A stretch of 64,000 nucleotides of DNA, from assembly GCA_030063045.1 (NCBI GenBank), contig JAQSEB010000042.1, forward strand, positions 620,001-684,000, given 5' to 3'. The stretch comes from Pratylenchus scribneri (lineage: Eukaryota; Nematoda; Chromadorea; Rhabditida; Pratylenchidae). Positions 36,263 to 48,774 of the stretch are shown here, one piece after another. The notes below the pieces were generated by a model. The model had not been told where the DNA came from, ran no database searches, and was given only the letters and a program-made list of their open reading frames with translations. The position numbers were made by a program, and so were the translations under genes. Numbering within the stretch: the first letter of the stretch is position 1; every line of letters starts with the position of its first letter.

Positions 36263-37371
36263 TTACTGGAATGAATCCATCAGTCAATGATAATCAAGAA
36301 TTTGTTCATTTCCCTCATCAGCAACATAGACAAAAACAACAACATTTGAGAAAATATTCTGCTACTGGAATTGGCCAAGGATCATCTTCGTCGGCTGCTG
36401 CTGGAGTCCCTGTTCCCGGCCACAATCATTATCAACATCAAATTAATCTTAATTATTATCAACATTTAATTAATGGGCGTCATCAATTTGTTGCTGATCC
36501 AAATGAAACCGCACGCTTTTCTCAAGCAATAAACTCATACGATAAACAAAGTATAAAATAAAAAAATATTAAATTAAAATGCCAAATAGATTATATAAAT
36601 TATTCTTTGTCTGTGGTGTTAAACTTCCATAATTTGATTATTGTTTTTGTCCTATTTAATATTTATGTATTAGGTTAAACAAATGCATTCGATGGTTTAA
36701 TAGCATTAATTTTAATCATATCACTTTAAGAGATATTTGATTTAGAAAGTTGATTAATTTAGTGAAAAGGGCAAAATAAAAATTATGATAAATAGTAGTG
36801 GGAAAAATAGTGACAAAAAAATTGCAAAAAATGAAAAAATTTACCAAAAATTTTATCAAAAACATTTTTAAAGAAAGGGGCCTCAAAAAGTTTGACCTAA
36901 ATGAATTAAAGTGGTAAAATTTTGATGAAAAATGGTTTAAAATTTTAAAAATTTTAAGTCAAGAAATTTCTCAAGTCATCAAAGATTTTGCTTATAAAAT
37001 CTTTTAAGATTTTTTTTAATATTTATTCAATTTTAAATATTCATAAAAAATTGAATTAAAAATAAAATTCCCACTTTTAAAAAAAATTTTTAGAGTTGGG
37101 AGAATTTCTCTTAAATATAGATGGAAATTTGAATGAATTAAAAGAAAAATTATATAAATTGCAATTGCGGATCAATTCTTTTAGCATTGCTGAAAGAAAT
37201 GCGAATAATTTGATGCTGAAAAATTTACAACAGAAACACAGAATGAACTTGGAATATGAAAAAACAGTTTTGATGGAGAACTGTTTTAAAATGGAAGCTC
37301 AAAAACAACAAATTATACAGAAAATTCTAAATATTGAAGCAGAAGTGAGGACTGGAAAAGGACACCATTAA
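36263..37371 (+). pseudogene. Family B locus B3, orphan E3-E4
   Basis: Two phase-compatible exons are present: 36263-36550 and 37094-37371. The first opens T-G-M-N-P-S-V-N-D-N-Q-E, is Gln/His-rich and has I-G-Q-G-S-S-S-S-A-A-A-G. The second is a coiled coil (E-G/L-N-E-L-K-E-K-L-Y-K-L) ending T-G-K-G-H-H. No signal-peptide exon or E2 precedes them. They may be a headless remnant, or alternative terminal exons of B2, whose exon 4 donor is also phase 1. Transcript data would separate these. Confidence 0.6.
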
Positions 37372-38151
37372 ATTGGAAAACACACAAAAAAATACTAATT
37401 TCTATTTTATTGACATAAATTTTTTCATTTAAAAGTTATTTTTATTATACAATCAAAATAGTTGGAAAAATTTTCACTACATACAAATATTACTTTATTA
37501 ATGATTTTGATTGATTTATTATGCATAAATTTACAAATTCTGTTAATTTTGATTGAAGTTTGTGGCCGATTGAGATAAATTAATCAATCTTCAACTTAAT
37601 CATAATATGCTGATTATAATTAAGCAGAATCGATTGGTAAAAAAATTATTTCAAAATGCTTTATTTTATATTTAAATGGATATTCAAATTAAAAGTTAGT
37701 TTTTGATAACATTAAAAAATGTTTTTCTGTGAATTTTACATAATTTTATTAGTTGAATTTAATTCAGAATGGTGTTCAGCGCCTAAAATTACACCTAAAA
37801 ATATGTTTAGCTTATTTTTAAAATCAAAATCCAACGAGAAAACAATTCTGTACTTTGGCAACATCTGTCATAGAAATTATGGCCAAAAAGTTCCAATTTC
37901 CACAAAAATTACCAATTCTATTAATTTTACTATAACTTTCTTTCCAATCAAGTTAAATTAATCAATTTGTGTTCAAAATGTTCATCACACTATGTAGAAT
38001 TCAATGATAGAAAAATATTTTCGATTGCTTTTACAATTTAACAATTTTAATTTCAATTTTAATGAAATTGACTTGTCGGCATAAACCACAAATAATTTAT
38101 GGCTGATTTTCATACCAAATATGGGAATGGGATGAGGGAAGGAAGGATTGA
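37372..38151. other. Spacer after B3
   Basis: AT-rich; includes partial intergenic-repeat words (TAATCAATCTTCAACTT, AAGTTAAATTAATCAATTTGTG) and, from about 37975, the start of the duplicated segment shared with 29576 onwards. No gene. Confidence 0.5.
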
Positions 38152-38159
38152 GTATTTAG

Positions 38160-39339
38160 TAGGGTTGCTCAAAGTCGGTTTTAAACCGAGGTTTCCGGTT
38201 TTCGGTTTTCTCGGTTTTCCAATGTCGGTTTTCGGTTTCGGTTTGAAAAAATTCTCGGTTTTCGGTTTCGGTTTTCCGGTTTTTCGGTTTTTTGAAAAAT
38301 GGTCAAAAAATTTTTTAAAAATTTAATTTTTCATAAAATTTCGCAAAAAAATCAAAGAAAATTTATTCAAATATCACATATCCAATATTTTACATCAATT
38401 TTTACTTATTCTTCTAGGTTTGCTTCAACAATAAAGACCCAAAAGAGAAAATATTTCAAAAAAGCCCAGCAGAGAAAAATTTTAGCCTAAATAATTCACA
38501 AAAAGAAGAATTTCTAATAAAAATGGCCCCGCAGGGAGAAAAATTAGAAAAGAAAGGACCATAAATGAAATAATTTATATTAAAAATGCCCGTTTAAGCA
38601 AAAAATTTCAGTTGAAAATGGTTTTGAATAAAAAATAGACCAAAAATTTTCTTGGAGGGTAAAATTAAAGGCAAAGATGGCCATAGAGCAGGGTTCTCAG
38701 ATGTACTTTATTTAAAGATTTGTACTTTATTTGGGTCATTGTGTTACTTTATGTACTTTTTTTCATGAAATTATAAAAAAATGATAAAATTTTTCGCTGC
38801 GCGGCTATTTTTGGTCTAAATTTTTTGTCTTCGGCTCGAAAAATTGTAAAAATTTCTTCTCAAAAAGCATGTAATCTTAGTCCTGCTTGATAATCTCATG
38901 CTCATTTATAATAAAAAATTTTTTTTATCAATTTATATAGCTTAAAACGAAAATCTTTATTTTGACCACTAAATCTTTATTTTCAAGGCCAGTGTACTTT
39001 TTTGAAAATAATCTGAGAACCCTGCCATAGAGTAAAAAATCAGACAAAAATAGACCCGAAAGGAAAAATATTAAGCTAAAAATGATCCAAAAGATAATAT
39101 TTTAAGCCAAAAATGGCCCGTTAGGGAAAAATTTTAATTAAAAATGGTCGAATAAGGTAAAATTTTAACCAAAAATTGTCCCTCAAGGTGAAAATTAAAA
39201 ACCGAAAAACCGTCGGTTTGGACTCTCGGTTTTCGGTTTTCGCGGTTTTCGGATCTCGGTTTCGGTTTCGGTTTTTGGGCCAAAAAACCCGGTTTTCGGT
39301 TTCGGTTTCGGTTCGGTTAACCGACTTTGAGCAACCCTA
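38160..39339. mobile_element. hAT-type non-autonomous element, 1180 bp, carrying a nested insertion
   Basis: Perfect 21-base inverted ends, TAGGGTTGCTCAAAGTCGGT(T), with the exact 8-bp duplication GTATTTAG on both sides (38152-38159 and 39340-39347). Near each end are arrays of CGGTTTTCGGTTT or its complement. The middle is made of imperfect repeats of a AAAATGGCC(C)..AGGGAAAAATTT unit. A second element sits inside at 38689. The matching DNA at 29741-29765 lacks the insertion. Confidence 0.92.
38689..39024. mobile_element. Nested hAT-type MITE, 336 bp
   Basis: Ends CAGGGTTCTCAGAT and ATCTGAGAACCCTG (mirrored but for short gaps) are flanked by CCATAGAG on both sides (38681-38688 and 39025-39032). 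Inside is repeated TACTTTATTT and the phrase TTTTTCGCTGCGCGGC, which also occurs in the element at 59423, suggesting common descent. It inserted after the host element. Confidence 0.9.
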
Positions 39340-39347
39340 GTATTTAG

Positions 39348-40642
39348 ATTTAGATTTGATGAGGTTGGGCAGAATATTTGGAAAGGTGACATTGATTGAT
39401 CTGTGATCATTTTAATAATAACAATATTTTTCTGTTAACTAACATTTTAATCAGTAAATATTTTAATTTAATTCTTACACCATTGAATTTCAAATGATTT
39501 TTCGAACATTTTGAGCCCAAGATTGATAAATTTAACTTAATTGGCGACAAAATTATAGTAAAAAACTATAATTTACCAATTTTGTGAATTTTGCCATAAT
39601 TTTGTGGCCAATAAAAATAAATTAATCATTCTTGAGCTCTAAATGTTCGTCAAATTGAGTAGAATCCAATGGTAGAAAAATTATTTTGATTATTTTAATA
39701 GTTGAAAAAATATGATTTCAAATTATAAACAAAGGTCGGCATCATAAACCACAAAAATGCCCATAGGGAGTGTGAAGAGATGGGCATATTGGGCAATGGA
39801 CAAATAATATATGCTGGGTGAGTTAACAAGGAGTGGGATTTGTTTTTATTTAAAATCACAAGATATTGAATAATTGGGCCCAACAGACCATTTCAGACCG
39901 CGAAATTTTGCCCAATTTTTCATTAAACAGAAATTTTAGTTAATTTTATATAATTTTCGAATAAATTAATTAAATTTTCAATTATGACAAAATTATTGTA
40001 TTTGTTGCAGCTAATATTGGATATTAACAAATTCGCAATTAGCTAGCCAAATTTGCCAGCTAATTTTGGAAAGCTCGGTATTTTGGAAACTCAGAGAGTC
40101 GAAAATAGGCTCAATCGATTCTGTAGGGTCGATTTATTATATGAAATTTCAAATACATACCCGTAAGAGCTTATTTAGTAATACTTTCCGTATTACTATC
40201 CTGCCTCCGGTGACATATCCCTAGTCCAGCCTAGCAAACCGGTTTAAATAAAATTTTTTATAGTAAATCGACCATGCTGAGTCAGATGAGCCTATTATCA
40301 AATCTCTACGACACCGAGAAGCAGAGATTTCCAAAATTAGCTAGCCCGATGCCTAGCCAATTCCGGAATTAGCCAATTTCCGATATTATCTGTGATATAT
40401 TAACCAGTCAAATGAAGATCTACTCCAATTAATCTTCAATTAATTAGATTATTTCATTTCAAAAATATGGGATTATAAAATTGACTAAAAGATTTGTTGG
40501 GCATCAAATTTTGTAAAATTAGATGAAAAATCAATTATAGTTATATGTATTACCAAAATTGTTTATAATTTCCAATTTCTATATTTAATTAAAAATAATT
40601 TATTTAAATTAAATTTATAATAATTTGTATATTTTTAGAAAA
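39348..40642. repeat. Duplicated spacer before B4
   Basis: About 39470-40015 repeats 29876-30425 almost exactly, including the foldback at 39479-39672. After that the sequence is unique up to the B4 acceptor (ATTTTTAG, 40631-40638). Confidence 0.7.
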
Positions 40643-42111
40643 ATGAAACAAATTCTATTAATTTTAATTATTTTTATATACATTTTTGAAAATATGGCTA
40701 CTGGCAAAGATGGAGTAGGTGAACCATCCAAAAGAAAAGAAGGGTATTCGCCAAATGAAGCGGAAAGTAAAAATAGAGAAATGAATCCGACAAAAAATTT
40801 CGAGGTAGTTGCGCCAGATACCTATATTTTCAATTCATTTGATCAAAATCGAAATGAGAAACGGAAAGGGAATAATTCAAGCAATTCTGTGCACCATCGA
40901 CCAGTGACCAGATCGCAAATAGCTAAAAGAGAAAGTAGCAATTTTGTGCCAAAACGGTCAATGACAAGATCGCAGACAGCAAAAGGAGGAGGTTGGAGTT
41001 AATTTTTATTTAATAGTCAAATAGCATAAAAAAAGAAAATTTGAATTAATTTCCAGGATATAATTTTGTCGAATTAGGCCGTTCGGAAATTCAAAAGCCG
41101 AAATCAAAAAAAGCAAAAACATTTCATCAGCGATTTCCACCACTGGAACAACGAATGGGAGAACAGCATTCTGCCCCAGAAATAGGCCAAGGGTCATCTG
41201 TGCCGGCTGGAATCCTAGGGCCTAATCAACAAATTCAATGGCCTCAACAATTGCCGAAATTTGCAACTAATCCGAATTTCCTTGATCCTAATCAAGAGTC
41301 AAGACTATTTGCTGAAGCTATAAATCCTTTTAATTATGAAGGTATTAATTAATATTTGTTTTTAAAAAAAATATTTAAAAAGTGTCATATAAAAACGATT
41401 AAATAATTTTTACTATACAAGCAATAACTCTTAGAAATAATGAAAAATTTGAATATTATTTACTTTAATTTTGGCATTTGCGCATTTGAAGCTAAAATAC
41501 CATCAATTTTTTTAATCTAAAATATACATATTTTATCAGTTTTGGCTGATAATTAGTAATGACAGTAATAACATATAAAAAAAAATACAAAAAGGACACA
41601 AATGGGCCCTACCAAATGACATATTTATTTTTAACATTTTGTACTAAAATCTGTTTAGGTATTAAAGTGACGAAAACCTGTCACGGTTTGCTACGAGAAA
41701 TAATTTTTTAATACATCCAGACAGAACAAAAAAAGAGTTATTTTTTGACATTTTCGTATTTTTTTTAAATAATCGTCAAAATTTAAAATTTCTACTTTTT
41801 AATTATTTTTAGAGGAGAGAAAAACTCTCAAAGAAATTGAAGAAAATTTGGTCAAATTATACGAAACAAAAGAAAAATTAAAAAATTTGAAAAACAAGAT
41901 TGATAAACATGACAAAGTTGTAACAGAAAATGAGCATAATTTGGGTGAAGTGGTGATTAAAGAATTGGAGAAAACTAAAAAGGATTTTGCCAATAAAAAG
42001 GAGGAAGTAGAACAACAAATTGAGGAAATGGAAAAACAAAAAGAGCAAATTACACAGAAAATTCAAGAGAAAGCTCGTGAAAAATTGAAAACTGGAAAAG
42101 GGAATCATTAA
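40643..42111 (+). CDS. Family B secreted protein B4, fused E2-E3, 309 aa
   Basis: Three exons in phase 1: 40643-40988, 41057-41341 and 41813-42111. The signal peptide M-K-Q-I-L-L-I-L-I-I-F-I-Y-I-F is followed by M-A-T-G-K-D-G and a basic/Ser-rich tail with two related units (R-P-V-T-R-S-Q-I-A-K; R-S-M-T-R-S-Q-T-A-K). The second exon begins as an E2 linker and, without the usual intron, becomes E3-like (I-G-Q-G-S-S-V-P-A-G, N-Q-Q-I-Q-W-P-Q-Q-L-P). The third is the longest coiled coil of the set, almost purely K/E/N/Q with regular leucines and isoleucines, ending T-G-K-G-N-H. A secreted protein that can oligomerise by its C-terminus is the inference. Confidence 0.75.
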
Positions 42112-43593
42112 ATTGGAAAATACACAAAATCATTTTTGAATTATATTTTTTCGGGATGAGGGGACGGAAATTTTATTTTAATTTTTTAACCTCTGAGATG
42201 CATCTTTTTGGATTCTTTCTACTAAATTTACAAAAATTTATCCAAAATTTAGCATTGGAAAATATTATTAACCTATTGGAATTCACAATCCGAGGAAAGT
42301 ATCTATTTTGGTTATTTAAGTGCATCAAATATATTTTATTTTTGTTAATTTCTTCATATTTCCATATTTTTCTGATTGTTTAGTTGATAAAATTGCGATT
42401 AAAAAATTTTTGTATTCATATTCAACTTTTTTAAATATACAATAACCACTACTAAAATATAGATATTATAAAAATTAAATACTTCTAAGATTTGCTTTAC
42501 TTGATTGGATCCCCTTCGTCAATAAATGATTTTACATCTCACTAAATTAAATTCAGCTTTAATTCTTATAAAAAATTTTCGCAAATCATCAATAATGTAT
42601 TACCTTGAATATTCCATTATGAATGTTTGGCCAATATTTATAATTTTTGTGCCAACCTAAAAATTTTAGGTCAATTTAAGGCTGATTACTTAAATGTAAA
42701 AATCACTTCAGCCACATCATCCAAATTGTAGTAAAGCAAAATGGGCCTACAAAGTAAAAGTAGCAGTCCTACAAGCCGAATTTTAACATTTTAATTTCGT
42801 ATTTGAATTAATTAAAATTATTTTATTACGAATGAATATATTCATTTTTTTAATAGAATAATTTATTAAAAAAATGGGAAATTTAATTTATTAAATAAAA
42901 TTTTGAGTTTTTAACTCGAATTATATAATTTGTTGTCATAAAAGTATTATAAAGCATTAGTATTCCCCTTCATAGCACCAGTGAGCAGTGACTAATTTGA
43001 GGGCCACAAAACGGCCTCGCTCTGTGGCATGCTTTTTCAATGGTACCCATCTAACAGTTAGCTTCATTCCATTGATATCGAGACTCGAGAGCATCTCATT
43101 TCCCATTCATTCCCGTTGACTATTCCAGCAGTTGGTGCCAAAGCCCTCTATTCCATTGACATTCACTACACCTTTTTTCCCCAATTAGCAGTTCGATCTA
43201 TTTGTTCTATTCGGTTGATCTTACTCCGCAGCCTCTTCTCTGATTCTGTTAGCCAAATGAAAATGACCCATATTCATTCAAAACCCTGTTATTATGAGAC
43301 CATTTTGTTTGTGTACCTATTCCACTCCCTATTATACTTCACCAACCCAATTTTCTTTTTCAGTGGTATGAATGATCTTTATCATTTCTCACATTTGGAA
43401 CAAATAGAATGGATCATCATTATTGTTGGCTTCCGAATTCAGATCCATGAAAAACAGCTCGTTTTTCTCTTTAAATAATAAATTTTATCAATCAAAATTC
43501 CCATTTTCACATTTTCCTCCTTTTTGCCTAAAATAATTCAAAAGAAAGAAAATAAATTTAATTGAAAATTAATTTCTTCGAAATTTACTAAAA
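42112..43593. other. Spacer before B5
   Basis: AT-rich to about 42950, then a less AT-rich part (42960-43450) with open frames but no recognisable protein. The last 60 bases resemble the stretch before B1. No gene is called. Confidence 0.45.
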
Positions 43594-44574
43594 ATGAAAA
43601 AAATTCTATTTATTTTAATTATTTTTATAAACATTTTTGAAAATATGGCTGCTGGTGGTAATGGTAAAGATGTACAAAGGAAGGATAAAACATAAAAGAC
43701 CAAAAATTGATTTGGAATCGGGGCTAAATTTGTCAAATATAGCAGAAGATGAGGAAAGAAATAATATTGGGGCAAGTGGAATTCTGGATTGGGAGAAAAT
43801 ACATGAGAATGCCCTTATACCAAGACGGTCAAATGCAAATGAAGGGTTTGATAAATCTGCTCAATTAGAGGATCTAAACTATATTTTGCCCCCTCCGCCA
43901 ATGGTAAGATTTGAGCATCAAGCAACGCCATCGCAGAAGACAGCAGCAAAAGGTTGTTTTGTGACTAATTACCTTAAGAATTCAATTTAAAATTAGCATT
44001 AAATTGATCTTATACAAAATTTTAAAAATTAATGTTTATATTTTTATATAATGGATTTAGGTTATCATTCTGATTTTTGTAGAACAGAGCTTATTAATTT
44101 TATCCATAATAAAAATTTTTTTTATTAATTCACAAATTTTCCGTGAATTGGCCTTATATCAACATAATTAGGACTTTATTATTAGTTAAAGGTGTAGGAG
44201 GAAATACTCAACTCTTTTTCGGGTTTTCTAAATTTATCGCGTAAAAATATAAATTTAAAGGACTTGTGCTTTTAAAAAGGATACAAACTAATTCATTTTT
44301 TTTTCAACTAGCTAGTAAGATTTTCTCTTTTAATATTAATTAAGTATGCGTTTTCTCATTTTAATTAATTTCTAATGAAATTAATCATGTTTTCTAACTA
44401 TCATATTACTTCTATTAAAATCCCTCCTTCTATTAGAAGTCCCTTTCTATTAGTATCCTATTCTAGAGGGTCTTTGAAATTTAATAATCTCGAGTATATT
44501 AATAGAAGTAATGCGGTATTTTATACTAATTTTAATAAAAAAAAATCGAATTTTCCAATAAAATTTAAGCAAAT

Positions 44575-44945
44575 ATGAAAGAAAATAAAAATGATAAACC
44601 ACAAAAAAGGGCAAAATACAATGAAGTTCGTCGATTTAGCAGTGAGCAGGAATTTGCTGAGTGGATCGAATTATCAGTTTGGCGAAAGTAAACAAAAAAA
44701 ACTATATATTTTAAATATCTTCTTAATTCCTTTTCCGATGGGAAACTAAAGAAAAAGGTGATTTCTATAGGTGCACATATTACCAAAAAAAAGGTTACAA
44801 CAAGTGCAAATCACGTCTCATGGTCTTTCGCCCAGCAAATTCCAACAATATCATTGCTGAAGAAGCCGACATCCAACATGATCATCGATTTATTGGGCCA
44901 ATTCAAGTGAAAAGCAGCAGGCCGATGCAGGGTATAAAAGTTAAT
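44575..44945 (+). pseudogene. FLYWCH-like zinc-finger remnant
   Basis: A reading starts M-K-E-N-K-N-D-K and continues R-R-F-S-S-E-Q-E-F-A-E-W-I-E. After a possible 65-base intron (44688-44752) it gives D-F-Y-R-C-T-Y-Y-Q-K-K-G-Y-N-K-C-K-S-R-L, and then ends I-Q-H-D-H-R. The spacing C-x10-C-K-x-R-L followed by H-D-H fits the FLYWCH fingers found at the front of MULE transposases and related nuclear proteins. No DDE core follows. It probably came from a transposon, lies inside the B5 locus and is not obviously part of family B. Confidence 0.5.
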
Positions 44946-44948
44946 TAT

Positions 44949-45415
44949 TAAAGTAGCTCAAAGTCAGTTTTGAAAACCGAAGCCGTACATCAAAATTCGA
45001 CCAAAACTGAAACCAAAACTGATCAGTTTTTGCTTTTTAAATTTCAGCCCGATGGGGGCAATTTTTGATTAAAATTTTAAAATTTACTTGTGGGATAATT
45101 TTTGCTATAATTGAATTTTATGTAGCTGTTTTTGACTAATTTTTTCTTGGAAGAGTAATTATAATAAAATAAGTTAAAATTTCCCTCTCTCTGCAAGAAA
45201 ATTTAGAAATTGATAAAAAAAAATATTGGAGATGAAAATGATAGTTGAATAATTTTATTTGATTTTTTTCGATATTTTATGAAAAATTAAACATTAAAAA
45301 AATTCTTAATGCTTTTTTTTTAAAAAAAATCGGTCAAATAAAGAAAATAATATAGGATTTTGAAAAATGGAAACCACCGAAACCAAAAACCGGTTTAAAA
45401 ATTATGTAATTAAAA
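44949..45415. mobile_element. Worn relative of the 38160 element
   Basis: Left end TAGCTCAAAGTCAGTTTTGAAAACCGAA resembles TAGGGTTGCTCAAAGTCGGTTTT. Right side carries AAACCACCGAAACCAAAAACCGGTTT. No target duplication remains visible. Confidence 0.45.
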
Positions 45416-46776
45416 AATAAATTTTTTTTTAAATATATTTATAAACATTTAATATATATTTGATTTCATTTTGAAGGAGAAGGCAGTCATTCAACAAATA
45501 TCCCACAACATACTGTCAAAAAAATTCCAAGAGAATTCGTGGTTGTGAAAGCAACAACTCCTTTTGAATTCAAGGGCACTGTTCAAAAATGTATAAAATA
45601 AATTTAATTTTTTATATATAATTGTTGATTAAAGTTCTCTTATAAAGGGATTTAATGTGGTAGCTAAATCTTTTTGGGTTTTTGTTTCATAGAAAAATTG
45701 AAAAAAAAACAACGATTTTGGCAAAAAATTTTTAAAATCAATGGTCATATTTTGCATTAATGTTTTATCGATTCAATAATAATATTAAATAACAATAAAT
45801 TATCTAAAATTCTGCTCATCAGAACTGGCTACTATATTCAATATATTCGCTTTATAAACAATGCCAAAGCTTTTTAATAAAATTTTATTTGATATCTGCC
45901 TAAAAGTAGCTGAATTATATTTCATTTTATTGGAGAATTGGCTGAATAGGTTTTGAATTTGTAGGGAATTTTTTAAAGGGAATATCATGAATATGAAGCG
46001 AGAACCCAAATTAAGGGAAAGAAATCTTTAAAGGGGAAGGAATATGATTTTTCGGAGAAAATATTTTTCGTAATTACCTGAAATTGAAGAAGATTAAGGC
46101 TTTCGTTTTAAAAAAATATGCCCAAGTTGTCGAAGATTGTCCAAATTGACGTCTTTTTAATATTAACTATGCATTAAAAATTTTTTGAAACCTTTTTTTA
46201 TTCTGTTCATTTTAAGATTTTTAATCTTTTTTTTCCTTAAATTATAAATTTAATATTTTAAGTGACTGGGAATGATGAAACACTCAGACAAAATCAAAAC
46301 GTAGTTATTAATTATAAAAATAGACAACAGCAACAAAATATGGAACGACAACTTGCTGCTAGAATAGGCAAAGGAACATCATCTTCGTCTGCTGTTGGAA
46401 TCCATGAAAATCATCATCAAATTCGAGGGAATCCTCAAATGTTGCCGCAATCTGCTGTTTTTGATCAGAATCAGCAAATGATGGAAGATGCAAATTTCAA
46501 ACATCAAAATCGAAATTTGTCACAATTTGGTAGGATGAATTAATTCTAATTCGAGTAATCAAACATTCAACAGAACAAATATTTTATGTTTCACATTTAT
46601 AAATATTTGACAAAAATATTCATTAAATAATAAAATAAATTTCAGAGTTGGAAGAAAAGCTCAAAACAATTGAAGAAAGTTTGAAACAATTAAATGAAAA
46701 AAAGAGTAAATTGGACGGTGAATTGGAAGTAGAATTAAAGATAGAAGAACTTTTTTATATGAATGAAAATGATCAG

Positions 46777-46857
46777 GTACGATATCTTTAAAAAATAGTG
46801 AAAACACGGGGTAAAATTAAAATTACCATTGTTTTACTATTTTACCACGTTTTTAAG
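46777..46857 (+). other. Hairpin-forming intron inside the B5 coiled-coil exon
   Basis: GTACGATATCTTTAAAAA.. at the 5' side and ..TTTTTAAG(ATACG) at the 3' side are inverted, as are CACGGGGTAAAA and TTTTACCACG. Removing these 81 bases leaves an open coiled coil; no other family B coiled-coil exon is interrupted. See findings. Confidence 0.65.
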
Positions 46858-46992
46858 ATACGAACCCAGACGGAGATAGCTCGATTGAAACTTGAAATAA
46901 GGAAAGTGATAGAAGAAATTGAGATTTGGGAACAACAAAAACACAAATACCAAAGATTGATACAAATTGTGCCAGGAAAAGAGCAATATTAA

Positions 46993-48774
46993 ATTGGAAG
47001 ATAGGATGGATGACACATAAATTCATTTTTGATCGTATTATTTGAGCTTTTTTTTTAAAATATTCCTTCATTTTGGCATTGACCGTAAGCAATCATTTCG
47101 AAAACAATTATATTAAATTTACGAAAATTCTATTTTTTAAAGTTTATTTTAATTTGATTTTTATGAAAAATATTCATTCTTTTGAAATTCTATTTCTTGG
47201 AAAAAAATACAATTTATTTTACATTGATCAAATTTATTTATTCTATCTTTTATTTGTCTAATTTCTCTATATTTTCTAATTTTTTCTGATTGTCAATTTA
47301 ATCAAATTTCAATTTTATTGGCATAAATTGTTGCATTCTAAATTTTATTTTTTATTTCTAATCAAGGAAAAATTTTCGAAAATTAATAAACTACTTTCAA
47401 TATTAATTAGTTTAACGGTATCTGGGCATGTAAGAAGATTGATTTGACGAAATTTTTACCGTTTTTTTTTGTAATTTTAAAATTTAATTTTTTCTTATCA
47501 ATTTTGCACGATTTCTTTTCATTTTTTAAAATTGCTTTGGAGAATTATCAATTTTAAGCCGGACCAGAGTTTCTTGATCGGTCATCCATGATTAAAATAT
47601 CAATTTATTATATTCAATATTTTGTTTGATTAATTTTTCCTAAATATTTCCTAATTTTTAATTGTCTTTCTTTTTCTAATATTAGTCAAATTATGATTTT
47701 ATGGTTAATTTTATTGCATAAATATTTTTGATATTCAAAATATTTTTTATTACATTTAACATTTTTGGCCAATTTTTTGAATAAATTTTTTTTTATATGC
47801 ATAGTGGCAATTGGCAACATTAAAAAATTTCTCTTCAAGTTTTGCATTATAGTCGAATTTATGAAGCTGAAAGAGTCTAAAAATGTAGTGTTTAATTAAT
47901 TAATACTTAATTCCCGCTTTAATAGCCTTATTTGGATATTGGAGTCCTAAGTCCATTACATCAAATTTGGAGGAGTGGGAGAGAAGGGTATTTTGAATTT
48001 ATATTTGACGAGGTTGGGCAGAATGTCCGGCCGAGGGCGAAATCGATTGATTTGTGATCATTTTAATAAAATATTTTTGAATTAATTAACATTTTAATCA
48101 GTAAATATTTTATTTTAATTCTTATATCTTTGAATTCAAAATGCTTTTTCCAATATTTTGAACCCAAGATTGATAGGTCTATCTAAATTTGCCAAAAAAT
48201 TAAGGCCAAAAACTTTGAATTAACATATTTTTTTTATTTTGACACAACTTTATGAAAGATTAAAATAAATTAAGCAATCTTGGGTTCAAAATGTTCGCCA
48301 TAATGAATAGAATCCAATGTTAGAAAAATTATTTTGATTACTTTTACAATTAAAAAATATTAATTTCAAGTTATAAACCATGGTCAACATAAACCACAAA
48401 AATGCTCTTATAGAGGTATGGGAAAATAGGCATATTGGGCAATTGGGAGTGGGGATAATTTTTTATTTAAAATCACAAGATATTGATATCGACTATCGAG
48501 AAAATTGGCCTAGATAAACATTTCAGCCCGTGGAATTTTGCAAAATTTTTCAAAATTTTTAGGTTTATTTTAATATTATTTTCGAGTAATTTGCTCTTCC
48601 TTTATCCTTAAATTTAATATAATAGCAGTAGATTTTATTTATTGCCAAATTTATTGTAATATTTTTCCAGCCAAAACTGCATAAATTGTTTCACAACACA
48701 ATTAATAAGAATAAATATTCTGAATAATTTCCATATTTTTTATATTAAATTAAAATAATTTCATTTTAGAAAAG
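46993..48774. other. Spacer before B6
   Basis: AT-rich with the intergenic foldback at 48125-48320 and the GTTGGGCAGAATGTCCGGCC phrase shared with other B spacers. No gene. Confidence 0.55.

Larger units (their letters stand above)
43594..46992 (+). pseudogene. Family B locus B5, disabled in E1
   Basis: Exons: E1 43594-43953, E2 45477-45590, E3 46263-46529, E4a 46646-46776 and E4b 46858-46992. The signal peptide M-K-K-I-L-F-I-L-I-I-F-I-N-I-F-E-N-M-A-A-G is intact. After R-K-D-K a 7-base tandem duplication (ACATAAA, around 43691) shifts the frame into a stop. The expected R-P-K-I-D-L-E-S-G continues in another frame. The splice acceptor seen before every other E1 (TTTTAG) is changed to TTTACT. 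E2, E3 (L-T-G-N-D-E-T; I-G-K-G-T-S-S-S-S-A) and the coiled coil ending P-G-K-E-Q-Y are open and in phase, so decay looks recent. E4 alone in the family is split by an extra 81-base intron. The unusually long first intron holds a FLYWCH-like remnant. Confidence 0.7.

Noticed and set aside
38161..38490. Frames inside the 38160 element
   Set aside because: They translate CGGTTTTCGG arrays with no transposase motif.
43116..43478. 120-codon frame upstream of B5
   Set aside because: No paralogue, no splice logic and no recognisable domain; starts and ends in the spacer.
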